This document shows positions 33,041-42,800 of a stretch of 64,000 nt of DNA, one piece after another. The notes beneath the pieces were generated by a model. That model had not been told where the DNA came from. It searched no databases and worked only from the letters and a program-made list of their open reading frames with translations. Where the stretch lies: positions 62,001 through 126,000 of the forward strand of contig SAQL01000012.1 of NCBI GenBank assembly GCA_004020645.1, read 5' to 3'. Every line of letters starts with the position of its first letter. Position 1 is the first letter of the stretch. The DNA comes from Mesorhizobium sp. Lineage in GTDB: Bacteria; Pseudomonadota; Alphaproteobacteria; Rhizobiales; Rhizobiaceae. The translations under genes and the position numbers were made by a program.

Positions 33041-34390
33041 CTACTTGATGATCAGGCCCATCGCCGATGCGTCATTGGCGCGCTTCCTGTGCCGCTTGGC
33101 TGCCGGACGATCGAGCGGCGTGGCGAGACTGTCGCGCACCGGCTCGACCAGATAAGGCGTGATCAGGATCACCAGTTCCGTCTCTTCGCGCTGGAAACGC
33201 TGTGACTGAAAAAGCGGGCCAAGGACCGGCACATCGCCGAGAACCGGAAATTTTTCCAGATTACGCGAGGTCCGCTGCTGGAAAAGCCCGGCGATAGCAA
33301 AGGTCTGGCCGCTCGCCACTTCGACCGTGGTGTCGGCCCTGCGCACGACGAAACTCGGCATGGCGAAGCCATTCGCGCTTACTGAGCCTGCTTCCGACAA
33401 GGAACTGACTTCCGGCTGGACATGGAGCGCAATACGATTGCGGCCGATCAGCGTAGGGGTGAACCCGAGGGAAACGCCGAAGGGCTTGTATTGAACGGTA
33501 ACGACGTCAGTTCCTTGCGGAATCGGAACCGGAATTTCGCCGCCGGCAAGAAAGCTTGCGGTCTGACCGGTCATCGCCGTGAGGTTCGGTTCGGCCAGTA
33601 TCTTGACGATGCCGTTGCGTTGCAGCGCTTCGATGAGAATGTCGAAGTTGATGCCATGCGTCTGGTCCATGTTCAAACCGAAATTCCCGGTGCCGGAGGG
33701 CACACCATTGTCCTGGAACATGTTGAATTCGAAGCCGCCGCTCCTGTACCCGACAGACCAATCGACGCCATACGACTGCAACTCAGTGCGTGAGACTTCG
33801 GCGAAGCGAACCCGGATGTTGACCTGCTGCGACCCCTGAACGGTCATGTCGTTCAGCGGCGGCTGATCCGGCGGCGAGAACGTACGGGCGATGTTGTCGA
33901 CATCCGTTGCCTCTTCGACGCCTCGTGCCTCGCCGGTCGCAACAATGCGGGTCCCGAAAATCGAGAGATTTGTCGCCGAGTTCGGCTGCATTGCGTGTTT
34001 CGCTTCGTTGGCAGGGGTGACATCGGGGGTGACGCGGAACTGGGCCGTTGCCTCGACCCGCTCATCGGCTGTAATTGCAATGAGGTTGGTCAGGCCGGGC
34101 TTTAGGCCGAAGACATAGACCATTCCCGGCGACACGACCTGAAGGTCCGCGATCGTGGTGTCCGCGATCAGGACGGATTCGACGGGTTCATTGAACCGCA
34201 GCAGGCGTCCTTGCCCGACCGGCAGGTCGACCGTCGGCTTGCTCGGCAATGGCGACATGTCCTGTGCCATCGCGTCGGCAAGTGTGAACAAAAACGCCAG
34301 CAAGACGCCAACCGTCGCGATAGCGAGCCAGCGCATCCGCCCGGCGAAACTGGCGGATCGAACGCCTGCTGCGGTATCGTTGATTGTCAT
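33041..34390 (-). CDS. rhcC2: Secretin, RhcC2/CpaC-like outer-membrane ring protein (SctC)
   Basis: 449 residues. A signal peptide (AFLFTLADAMA) is followed by a Cpa/Rcp-type N-terminal domain (VDLPVGQGRLLRFNEPVESVLIAD, VYVFGLKPGLTNLIAIT) and the secretin domain (VKILAEPNLTAMTGQTASFLAGGEIPVP, FTPTLI, IAIAGLFQQRTSRNLEKFPVLGDVPVLGPLF). In rhizobia the SctC function is divided between RhcC1, encoded at 53229, and RhcC2; the secretins of rhizobial T3SSs are considered Tad-related. Start is set at 34390 with the AGAGGGGAACGGC site ahead of it. A longer frame to 34432 adds 14 residues without support. Confidence 0.85.
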   Translation of the reverse strand: MTINDTAAGVRSASFAGRMRWLAIATVGVLLAFLFTLADAMAQDMSPLPSKPTVDLPVGQGRLLRFNEPVESVLIADTTIADLQVVSPGMVYVFGLKPGLTNLIAITADERVEATAQFRVTPDVTPANEAKHAMQPNSATNLSIFGTRIVATGEARGVEEATDVDNIARTFSPPDQPPLNDMTVQGSQQVNIRVRFAEVSRTELQSYGVDWSVGYRSGGFEFNMFQDNGVPSGTGNFGLNMDQTHGINFDILIEALQRNGIVKILAEPNLTAMTGQTASFLAGGEIPVPIPQGTDVVTVQYKPFGVSLGFTPTLIGRNRIALHVQPEVSSLSEAGSVSANGFAMPSFVVRRADTTVEVASGQTFAIAGLFQQRTSRNLEKFPVLGDVPVLGPLFQSQRFQREETELVILITPYLVEPVRDSLATPLDRPAAKRHRKRANDASAMGLIIK

Positions 34391-34447
34391 GCCGTTCCCC
34401 TCTTGAGCATGTAGTTCCCCCAACTGTCCCAATTCGCCCGGCCGGCG

Positions 34448-36607
34448 TCATGAGGCTGCCTCTTGTCCGGCTTTCGCCGCAGCCGATGGCAGCGACTGCG
34501 AGGCATTGCGCGCTATGCCCGAGCGCCCGGCTATCGTGGCCAATGGCTGGACGTTGAATTCCTGTGCGATTTCCCCGAAGGACAGAACCGGGAGTTCAAT
34601 GGCATTGTGCGTGAGCAGGCTTCGCATGTGACGGCGTACATCCATCGCCGCAAGGACGACCGGTGAGACATCGGTGGCGTGCTGCGACAAGGCGCGTTCG
34701 ATTTCGGTGACCAAAGCCTGTGCAGCGTCATCCGAAAGGTTCAGGAACGTGCCGGTCGATGTGCTTTGCACCGCGTTTCGCAGGATATCCTCGGCCGAGC
34801 GCTGCAGAACATAGGCTGCGATGATGTTGCTGCGGCCAGCGAAGCGGAAGCTGATCTGGCGTTTCAAGGACGTGCGGATGCATTCCGTAAGCATGACGAC
34901 GTCCTGTTCGCGTTGACCCCATTCGATCAGCGCCTCGAGGATCAGGCGCAGGTTGCGGATCGGCACGTTTTCACCGACGAGTCGCCGAAGCACCTCCGCG
35001 ATCTTCTGCAGCGGCACGATCTCCTGCGCCTGTCTGACTAGATCCGCGTAATCCGGCTCCATGTCCGACAGCAGCCTGCGCGTCTCCTGGATCCCGACGA
35101 AATGGCCGGCATAGAGCCGAAGTGCATTTCCGGTCCATTTGGCCGCTGTTTGCGCCGGTGTGGAGAAGACGAAGCCGGCTTCCTTCAATGCCGAAATGTG
35201 GCGATCATCGACCCACATGAATTTGCGCTGACCGGCAATCGGAGAACCTTTTTCATAAGTCACATCGAGCAGATCGAGATTCGTTGGGTCGGCTTCGACA
35301 AGAACGCGGTCGGCGGGGATTTCGGCATCCAGGATGGGTGCCCCCTCCAGATCGATGCGCATGCCTCTCGCTGAAATCATCTCGTCGACCTGCAGGCCGA
35401 TAGCGGGAACGTCGACACCGAGATCGCCGAAGAGTTCGCGGCGCACGCCATCGGCGAGCCTGGCGAATTCGGGTTCCGGGATCGAGCGCCCGAGTTCGGT
35501 TCCGAAGCGTACGACGATGCGGTACGAAGAAGGCAGTGTTCCGATGGGGTTTGATGAGAGCCCCGGATTTCCCGGTTGTTCGGCCATGCCTGCCTGGCCG
35601 ATGTCCTTGAGCTCCGACTCCTGGGCGGTGCGGCGATTGATTGCATAGGCGCCCGCGCCGAAGCAGGCGCCAAGGATCAGGAATACAATGGACGGAAAGC
35701 CCGGCACTACGGCAAGGCCGACCATGATCACTGCCGCGAGCGCGAGCGCGCGGGAGTCCCGCAGCAGCTGGCTGGTTATTTGCCTGCCTAGATCGCTCGT
35801 GCCGTCGGCGCTGCCGACGCGCGTCACCATCGTACCGGCGGCCACAGCGACGAGCAGTGCCGGTATCTGCGCGACCAGCCCGTCACCCACGGTGAGCAGT
35901 GAGTAGGTCACGGCGGCGTCCCCCAGCGACATATCGTGCTGCAGCGTTCCGATCGCGAAACCACCGATCAGGTTGACCAGAATGATGACAATGCCGGCGA
36001 TGACGTCGCCCTTGACGAATTTCATGGCGCCGTCCATCGCGCCGAACAGCTGGCTCTCACGCTCAAGCTGCTGGCGCAGATGGCGTGCCTCCGCCTGATC
36101 GATGTCTCCGTTGCGCAGCTCCGCATCGATACTCATCTGCTTGCCCGGCAGCGCATCGAGCGTAAAGCGCGCGGCAACTTCAGCAACGCGTTCCGCACCC
36201 CGCGCAACCACGATGAACTGCGCGACGGTGATGATCAGGAAGATGACGAGACCCACCGCAATACTGCCGCCGACGACGAAAGTACCGAAGGCGGAAACGA
36301 TCTCGCCTGCGTCGGCCTGGAGCAGGATCAGTCGCGTGGTCGTGATCGTGATCGCCAGCCGGAACAAGGTAGCGATAAGAATGACCGATGGCAGCGACGA
36401 GAACTGGAGCGGATGAGAAACGTAAAACGAAACCAGCAGGATAAGCACGCTGACGGCGATATTGGCGGTGATGAGAATGTCGACGAGAAAGGTCGGCAAG
36501 GGGATGAGCATCATCACCACTGCCACGAGCATCAGGACGGCAATGACCAGATCGCTGCGGCGTGACAGCTTGGCAAGGAAGTGCAGAAGTCGCTCCGACA
36601 CCGTCAT
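34448..36607 (-). CDS. rhcV: T3SS export gate protein SctV (RhcV)
   Basis: 719 residues, close to the family norm of 690-710. Eight membrane segments in the first half include FRLAITITTTRLILL and the FHIPEP-region equivalent (KFVKGDVIAGIVIILVNLIGGFAIG); the cytoplasmic domain that forms the nonameric ring occupies the rest. It feeds substrates into the export channel formed by SctR, SctS, SctT and SctU. Its ATG overlaps the stop of the SctY-like gene (ATGA), so synthesis is coupled. In other systems SctY and SctX bind the SctV ring, which supports those neighbouring calls. Confidence 0.9.
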   Translation of the reverse strand: MTVSERLLHFLAKLSRRSDLVIAVLMLVAVVMMLIPLPTFLVDILITANIAVSVLILLVSFYVSHPLQFSSLPSVILIATLFRLAITITTTRLILLQADAGEIVSAFGTFVVGGSIAVGLVIFLIITVAQFIVVARGAERVAEVAARFTLDALPGKQMSIDAELRNGDIDQAEARHLRQQLERESQLFGAMDGAMKFVKGDVIAGIVIILVNLIGGFAIGTLQHDMSLGDAAVTYSLLTVGDGLVAQIPALLVAVAAGTMVTRVGSADGTSDLGRQITSQLLRDSRALALAAVIMVGLAVVPGFPSIVFLILGACFGAGAYAINRRTAQESELKDIGQAGMAEQPGNPGLSSNPIGTLPSSYRIVVRFGTELGRSIPEPEFARLADGVRRELFGDLGVDVPAIGLQVDEMISARGMRIDLEGAPILDAEIPADRVLVEADPTNLDLLDVTYEKGSPIAGQRKFMWVDDRHISALKEAGFVFSTPAQTAAKWTGNALRLYAGHFVGIQETRRLLSDMEPDYADLVRQAQEIVPLQKIAEVLRRLVGENVPIRNLRLILEALIEWGQREQDVVMLTECIRTSLKRQISFRFAGRSNIIAAYVLQRSAEDILRNAVQSTSTGTFLNLSDDAAQALVTEIERALSQHATDVSPVVLAAMDVRRHMRSLLTHNAIELPVLSFGEIAQEFNVQPLATIAGRSGIARNASQSLPSAAAKAGQEAAS

Positions 36608-36915
36608 TCGGCGGCTCGACGCGATAGGAAGCTTCGCAACGCATTGTGCGCCTCGGCCTTGCGGTCGGCCACAAGCAACGCGCGGCTCTTCAGCAGCGCT
36701 AGCGTCGGGTGGTCCATTCCCTCCAACGTCTCCAGCCTGGCAATCGTGGCAAGCGCCTTGTCCGCTTCGCCATCGAGTATGAGCAGATGCGCCAGTGTCC
36801 GCAGGACGCCAGCATTTCCCGGCGACAGCTGCGCCGCGATAAGCAGGTATGCCGCGCCCCGCTTGGCCTGCCCGTGACAGCCGTAGAGATAGCCCAGGAT
36901 ATGCAGCAGATGCAC
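36604..36915 (-). CDS. SctY-like small TPR protein
   Basis: 103 residues from a GTG at 36915; the true start could be slightly upstream, because the reading frame continues into the end of the preceding gene. LHILGYLYGCHGQAKRGAAYLLIAAQLSPG and VLRTLAHLLILDGEADKALATIARLE are TPR units. YscY/SctY proteins of the Yersinia type are about 114 residues, TPR-folded and partner SctX on SctV. The gene's position just before SctV and after an SctX-like gene matches that trio. The assignment rests on size, fold and context. Confidence 0.55.
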   Translation of the reverse strand: MHLLHILGYLYGCHGQAKRGAAYLLIAAQLSPGNAGVLRTLAHLLILDGEADKALATIARLETLEGMDHPTLALLKSRALLVADRKAEAHNALRSFLSRRAAE

Positions 36916-36938
36916 TGTTTCATGCGGATCAGTCAGGT

Positions 36939-37373
36939 TTAGATTCCTTCCTGTATCCGGCCAAGCAGATCGCGATGACGCTCGATTTCATCCTCCATCA
37001 GCGTTCTGGCAAGTGTCTTGAGTTGCTCGCCACCCTCAAGAACGGGAACCAGATGCGTTACAAAATGCTGGAGAATAGGTACGGAGCGACGCAGGATGGC
37101 TGGCTCGGGAATACCCGGCATAACGAAGTTGATGAGTGCCTCGTCGAGCGATTCGCTATTCGTGCCTCGAGAGGGTTGGAATTCCGCGTTTTGGGGCTTT
37201 TCCGTACCAGCGGCCGATGTCGTCCCCTGAGCACGGCTTGCGGCTTTGTCGACGCCATTCATCCGCCGCCGGTTAATCGCCTGACCGCGCACACCTTCCG
37301 CCTGCCGCACCTCGCGGCCGGCCGTGTCCATTCTTGCCGTATCGAATCGCGGCCCTTCAAGCCGGCGGTTCAC
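36939..37373 (-). CDS. SctX-like secreted protein
   Basis: 144 residues from a GTG that overlaps the SctD stop (GTGA). The N-terminal 70 residues are disordered and basic, as in secreted substrates; the C-terminal 70 (NFVMPGIPEPAILRRSV, LMEDEIERHRDLLGRIQ) are helical. YscX/SctX is about 122 residues with an unstructured secretion signal and a helical C-terminus bound by SctY. I see the same order and overlap here but only weak residue similarity, so this is a context-based call. Alternatives include an unrelated chaperone or stator-like protein. Confidence 0.45.
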   Translation of the reverse strand: MNRRLEGPRFDTARMDTAGREVRQAEGVRGQAINRRRMNGVDKAASRAQGTTSAAGTEKPQNAEFQPSRGTNSESLDEALINFVMPGIPEPAILRRSVPILQHFVTHLVPVLEGGEQLKTLARTLMEDEIERHRDLLGRIQEGI

Positions 37374-38371
37374 GGATATTTCAGCGCGACCGTGGCGCCG
37401 CCCTTGGTCAGGAGAAGCTCCGTCTCGCCAATGTGCTTGATGGTCCAGCCGTCATTCGTGAATGCACCTTCATGATAGCGTGCGCCGTCGGCGGCGATGA
37501 CATAGGGCCGCTCGCCATACCAGATCGCCTGCAGCCTCAGGCGCGGAGCCTGCTCGGCGTTGCCGATCATAACATTGGAGACGAGGGGAATGTGCGCGCC
37601 GAACGTCTGGTCGAACCAGGATTGCGTTTCTGTCCAGGCACGATCCTTGTCATTGGGGATCATACCCGAGACCACGAGCCGTCCAGGTGATCGCTGAACA
37701 GCCAATGTGCTGATGCCCGATTGATCGAGGCGCAGCCTGAGTTGGCTTTCCGCCTCAGTGGCACTGGGTACTTGTGTCGGCGATGAATCGTTCAGGACAC
37801 TTTGCCCGGCCTCGCCAGCAAAGGCCACTCTGATCGGTTCACGGTCTTGAGCGGATATATTTTTGCCAATGTCGGGCTTGGCGAAAGAGAACCCATTCGC
37901 AGCGACGGACACAGCGAACACGGCAAACAGAACGCTGCCTGCAACCAAGAGGGGGCGATCAGACACGGACCAGCGATTCGGCGGGCGTTCTGGGTTGATC
38001 AGCCGGATATGGGCATCGCCGATACTTATCGTGAGCGGCAGCTTGCAGCGGCTGCCTTGGCCTTCATGGATGATCTCGCCCGTGGCGAGTGTGACGTCGC
38101 CGCCGACGGCTTCGATTTCAATCTGGGTGACCTTGCGCCGCAACCTTGCGTGGACCGGCGCGATGCCGGCATCCCTGAGGACAATGTCGGACTCCGTGCT
38201 GGAGCCAACAGTATACAGAGGCTCGACCAGACTGAGTTGGGCGCCCGCGTGAAATCCGTGAGTGACGCTGAGCGCAATGGAATGTCCGGATCCCGGGGCG
38301 TGGGCGATAATCGATCGGAGCCGGCGCGCGGGCCCTGCATCCCAATATTTGCCGATAGAATTAGCGGTCAT
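37370..38371 (-). CDS. T3SS inner-membrane ring protein SctD
   Basis: 333 residues. An N-terminal cytoplasmic FHA-like domain (YTVGSSTESDIVLRDAGIAPVHARL) is followed by one membrane segment (LLVAGSVLFAVFAVSVAANG) and a periplasmic region with a BON-type fold (LRLRLDQSGISTLAVQRSPGRLVVSG). The C-terminus (ELLLTKGGATVALKYP) resembles rhizobial SctD proteins of the y4yQ kind. It forms the outer inner-membrane ring with SctJ. A GGGAG site lies about 10 bp before the ATG. It is the first large gene of the minus arm, 138 bp behind the needle-like gene. Confidence 0.75.
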   Translation of the reverse strand: MTANSIGKYWDAGPARRLRSIIAHAPGSGHSIALSVTHGFHAGAQLSLVEPLYTVGSSTESDIVLRDAGIAPVHARLRRKVTQIEIEAVGGDVTLATGEIIHEGQGSRCKLPLTISIGDAHIRLINPERPPNRWSVSDRPLLVAGSVLFAVFAVSVAANGFSFAKPDIGKNISAQDREPIRVAFAGEAGQSVLNDSSPTQVPSATEAESQLRLRLDQSGISTLAVQRSPGRLVVSGMIPNDKDRAWTETQSWFDQTFGAHIPLVSNVMIGNAEQAPRLRLQAIWYGERPYVIAADGARYHEGAFTNDGWTIKHIGETELLLTKGGATVALKYP

Positions 38372-38509
38372 GCCACTTCATCTCCCGCCGATGACAATTC
38401 AGACGCAGCCTGACAACGGCGTCGAAACATTCTTGGGCGTCGAAACATTCTTGCCGTGCACGTGCGCCGCCGGGTGCTTGCGGCGGCGCAGGGTTCGAGA
38501 ATCCCCGCC

Positions 38510-38692
38510 TTAGGCCTTTTCAGCCGACTGGCCGAGCGTCCTCGCGGTGCTCATCAGCATGTCATGTTGGGACTTCGCGATCTCTTTTGTGATCTCGAGG
38601 CTAAACATGCGCTCCTGATGCTTGATCATCTTGTCCAGGTTCTGTTCCGGCGACCCGGCAGCGCCGGACGTAATGGGAGGGGTAGCCATCAT
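38510..38692 (-). CDS. Small needle/filament-like T3SS protein (SctF candidate)
   Basis: 60 residues, no Cys, no signal peptide, with a long amphipathic helix (NLDKMIKHQERMFSLEITKEIAK) and a short second one. Size, composition and location at the head of the T3SS arm suit a needle subunit; the inner-rod place is already taken by NolB. A clear AAGGAG site precedes two adjacent ATGs (38692 and 38689). It is divergent from the regulator at 38874. Sequence alone does not prove identity. Confidence 0.5.
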   Translation of the reverse strand: MMATPPITSGAAGSPEQNLDKMIKHQERMFSLEITKEIAKSQHDMLMSTARTLGQSAEKA

Positions 38693-38800
38693 TGTCTCCT
38701 TGAGGGACCATTCAAGTTACAAACTCCGGAATCACGTCGAAGCGATCCGGCAGGTTGCGAAGGCAGCTTAAGGCAGCGTAATCGAAAATGAAAGTCCACT

Positions 38801-38827
38801 TGGAATATATGAACCATTTCAGTTCCA
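38801..38827. promoter_or_regulatory. Imperfect dyad in a divergent promoter region
   Basis: TGGAA at 38801 and TTCCA at 38823 flank an inner GAAC-N7-GTTC dyad (38811-38825). It lies between the needle-like gene (minus) and the MurR/RpiR regulator (plus), about 47 bp before the regulator start. This is a candidate operator for that regulator; untested. Confidence 0.3.
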
Positions 38828-38873
38828 ACTGTTGCATTGCTGCCATTCGAGGAGTAACCTGACATCGGGGTGA

Positions 38874-39764
38874 ATGGGGTATTTTAGAATGGAACAAGGT
38901 CCTTTGGCGGAGCTGTTGGTCGAACGCTTCGAGAATATGCCGCCGCAGTTGCGGGTCGCAGCGCGTTTCGTGCTGGATCATCCTAAGGATGTCGCGCTGA
39001 TGTCGATGCGCGAGCAGGCGCACCAGGCCGGCGTTTCGCACAGCACGATGATGCGGTTGGCGCGATGGCTTGGCCTTGAAGGCTACGAGGATATGCGCAG
39101 CCTTTATGCGCGCGCGCTGCGTGAGACAGGCGCTGGTGAGCCGGCGCGACAGGGCATGGGACAGGACGGCGATCCTGGATATTCGATTGCAGGGGTCGTC
39201 GCCGACACTCTCGCGGCGCAGATTTCAAGTCTGGGTGAATACGGCAGTGCCTCACAATTCGTCGCCGCCGCCGAGCTTCTTGCACGATCGCGCAATCTGT
39301 TCGGTCTCGGCTCGCGCTCCTTCTATCCGGTTGCCAACCACTTCGTTCACATCATGTCGTTTCTGGCTGGCGGCGACCGCAAGGTGACGCTTGTCGGCGA
39401 GATGGGCGGACATGGTCTGGATGCCTTGCAGGGTGCGGGACGGGACGACGTTCTCCTTGCTGTGGGCATGTCTCCTTATGAACGCACGACGATCGACGTG
39501 GCGCGCCAGTCGGCGAGGCAGGGTGTCGGCGTGGTGGCAATCACCGATAGCAGCGTGTCGCCGCTGGCCCGGATCGCGCGGGAGACCATCATCGTTACGG
39601 CAAATTCGCAGTCGTTCTTTCGCAGCATGGCGCCGGCGTTCGCCGCCGTCGAGATTCTGGCGGCACTGACGGCTGTGCAGTCTGAAGTGAATGCTGCAGA
39701 ACGAGTAAGACAGTCGGAAGAGCAACTCGCTGCTTTCGGCATCTATTGGAAGCCACCCCGGTAA
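38874..39764 (+). CDS. MurR/RpiR-family transcriptional regulator
   Basis: 296 residues. The N-terminal HTH_6 domain (residues ~8-85: LRVAARFVLDHPKDVALMSM, VSHSTMMRLARWLGL) is followed by a SIS domain (ARSRNLFGLGSRSFYPVANHF, LLAVGMSPYERTTIDVARQ, VVAITDSSVSPLARIA). SIS domains of this family sense phosphosugars, in MurR N-acetylmuramic acid 6-phosphate. It sits 89 bp ahead of the giant LysM protein gene on the same strand and divergent from the T3SS minus arm, so it may control both. A Met five codons in (38889) is an alternative start. The ligand is not deducible. Confidence 0.8.
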   Translation: MGYFRMEQGPLAELLVERFENMPPQLRVAARFVLDHPKDVALMSMREQAHQAGVSHSTMMRLARWLGLEGYEDMRSLYARALRETGAGEPARQGMGQDGDPGYSIAGVVADTLAAQISSLGEYGSASQFVAAAELLARSRNLFGLGSRSFYPVANHFVHIMSFLAGGDRKVTLVGEMGGHGLDALQGAGRDDVLLAVGMSPYERTTIDVARQSARQGVGVVAITDSSVSPLARIARETIIVTANSQSFFRSMAPAFAAVEILAALTAVQSEVNAAERVRQSEEQLAAFGIYWKPPR

Positions 39765-39853
39765 GCGGCCGCGGCTTCCACTGTCGGGCGCGGGGGCGTT
39801 GACGGCAGGCAGACTGCCTGAACCAGGACTGGACCGGCTCCGGAGGTTGTTTG

Positions 39854-42800
39854 ATGATCCGCCCGATTAACACCGTCAAGCCGCCGCCGCCCAGAGTCGA
39901 TCCAAAGGCCCATGCCGAGCAGACCACGCGGCTGCAGGCGGAAGCCACGAAATTGCAAAATGAAATCCGGCTCGCCAACAGGATGGGCGAGGTCGACGCA
40001 GCCGCGGGCGCCCGCCAGCGGCTGACGCAGGTCAATGCGGAACTGACGACGGCGCAGCCGACCGCTCCGGCGCCGCAGCCGACTCCCCCGGCGCAGCCAG
40101 GACCGGAGCTGCCTGCCGCGGTCACCGTGGCCACCGGCAATGGCGGCATCACAGCCGCGCCGGCGCTTTTCAGCGTGCAGGATCTCGGCGGCGGCGTCGT
40201 CCCGCCGGAAGTCAAGGCGCTGGAAGTCAAGACGCCGGACGTCAAGGCGCAGGAGGTCAACACGCCAGAAGTCAGGGCGCCAGAAGTCAGGGCGAACGAC
40301 ATTCTCAAGGCAATCGATGGTGGCAAAAGCATCGACAACATCGCCGCCGAGCAGGGCGTGGCTCCCGAGGATGTGGTGGCGGCCCTGAATGCCGGCGGCA
40401 TGACGGCGGTAGCGACCGAGCATGCCAACGGCGACACCCGCACGGTGGTGATCACCGCCGGAGACCGCACGATCACCGAAAACCAGGATTATCAGCACGG
40501 CGGCTACTACACCCAAGAGACCGGCCCCAATATCCAGGCGACCTCCTCGCCGATCCGTGACGATCTCGGACGCAAGGAAACCACCAGTGTCGACGCGCAG
40601 ACCGGCGCGATCACCACCACGCTGGTGGACGATCTCGGCGACGGCGCCGTCACCGAACGCACGACCAATCCCCAGACCCGTGAAACCACGACCACCGAAA
40701 CCAGTGGTGACGGCGCCGTCACCGTCACCAGCAACCTGCCGAATGGGTCGACCGTGCAGACGGTGACGCCCGCCGGCGGCCCCGCATTGCCGGTAACCAC
40801 GGTTACGGCTCCGGACGGCGAGGTGACCACCCTGGCGCAATCGCAGACGGCGGACGGCTCGGGCGTGGCGGCGATCGAGGAACAGCTTGCCGCCGGCAAA
40901 AGCATTGACGAGATCGCCGAGGCGAGCAATCTCACGCCGGAGCAGGTGATCGCCGAAATGAACGCCGCCGGCCTCGAGGTGAAGCAGGGCGGTGACGAAG
41001 GCGAGACGCTCCAGATCGTCGTCACGGATCCGGAGACCGGCAAGACGGTTACCTACAACAACGACTACCAACATGGTTCGCGCTCGGTGACGACCATCGA
41101 GGGAAATACCGAGACGACCGACATGGTCGACGGCAACGGCAGGACCAGCCACACCGAGCGCAACACCGAGACAGGCGAGCAGACCACCACCATCGTCGAC
41201 CCCAGGAACAACACCGAAACGACGATTGTCTTCGACAAGGACGGCCGACGCACCGAAACCATCGTCGAGACGCTGAACGACGGCGAGGCGATCGATTACG
41301 AGGTCCAGCCCGGTGACAATCTGAGCGACATCGCCGAGGCGCATGGTGTGACGCTGGAGGATCTCGCCGCAAGCAATCCGGAACTGTTCACCTCTCCGCG
41401 CGATCCCGACCTTATTCATCCGGGAGAGACCGTGGTGATCGAGGGTGCAACCAAGACCACCGTTAATGTGACGTTTAACGGCTACACGCTGACCACGTCG
41501 CCAGACGGCAAGATTACGCTGACCAACGATACCACCGGCGCCGTCACGAATATCGCGGCCGGCACCGCACAACAGGCGCTGGCCGAGCTGCTGCTTTCCA
41601 TCAATCCGAACAGCAGTGACCCGGAACAGGCTAAGGAAGACCAGATACTCAAGACGACGCTGGACGGCATATTCGGTGGAGCGACGCCAGAGCTGACCAC
41701 GGAGGCGCTTGAAAAGCAGCAGGCCGTGGCCGCTGCAATGGCACTATATGGTCCGGGACAAGACGCAACCGGCGCGACTCTCGACGGTAGTCGCACGTCG
41801 GTTGGTCCCTACGGGAACCCACCATCAGCCACGGCTCCTTCAGGCGGGAAGTGGGTGCCGTTGCTGGTCGACGGGAGCTGGAAATGGTTCGACCCGGAGG
41901 TGGCCAAGGCGATCGCAGCCGAGAACGTGGCGATTGCGAACTTCGGTGAGGCAGAAGCAAAGGCTGCGCAGAGCGCGGCACAGCTCGACGTCTATGCGCT
42001 GGCCCCCGAATTCAAGAACGCCATGGAGGGTGCCGAGTCGACGCTCGACGAGGCGTTGGCGCCTTATGGACTGGAGTGGAAGCCGCCCGAGCCGAAGGGC
42101 ACGCTGGCAGACGCGCAAAACCGGTTGACCCTCGCCAACAACGCGCTTGAAAGCGCCAGCACCGCCCGGGCCGAATACGAGAAGGGCCAGCAGTCACTTC
42201 TCGAAGCGATCGACAAACAGGTAGACCTGCCGACGCTCAGCGATCCCAACCAGACAGCTGTCAGCAGCCCGGATGGTCCCAGTGCCGAGGAAACCAACCA
42301 ACAAGGAAAGGCCGCGCACGCGGAGGTCGCCGAGCTCTTTACAAACGTTTCGCTACACACCGCCAACGGCAACAAGGCCACGATCGATCAAATGATCAGC
42401 TCGACCGAGCTGGAGCTGAAGCTTACCGATGCCAAGCCTGGAAGCCCAGAATACAAGGCCATCGAAGAGCGACTTGAAGGTCTGCAAACGCTCCAGGGGG
42501 CCGCGGCCAATCAGGTGACCCTGGCCGAGGCATATCAGGAGTATGGGGTTGCACAGGCAGAGGCGGCGGATCTTGCCGTAACCATGGAGCCTCTCAAGCA
42601 GCAACTGCTTGCGCAGGCGCAGGAAAGGAACCCGCACCATTTCGATTGGGAAGGGTATACCAATGGACATGGTGACTTTACCGGCAAGATAGAATCGCAG
42701 GACATAGTCGAGGAGAACGGTCAACTCTATGTCGTTACCGTCTATGAGAACTATACTTTCACCGACGAGAACGGGGACGACACCAATGTACATAAATCTG

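Noticed and set aside
38510..38692. Assignment of the 60-residue protein as the inner rod (SctI)
   Set aside because: NolB at 53924 has the position and C-terminal helix of SctI; the small protein better suits the needle, though neither is proven.
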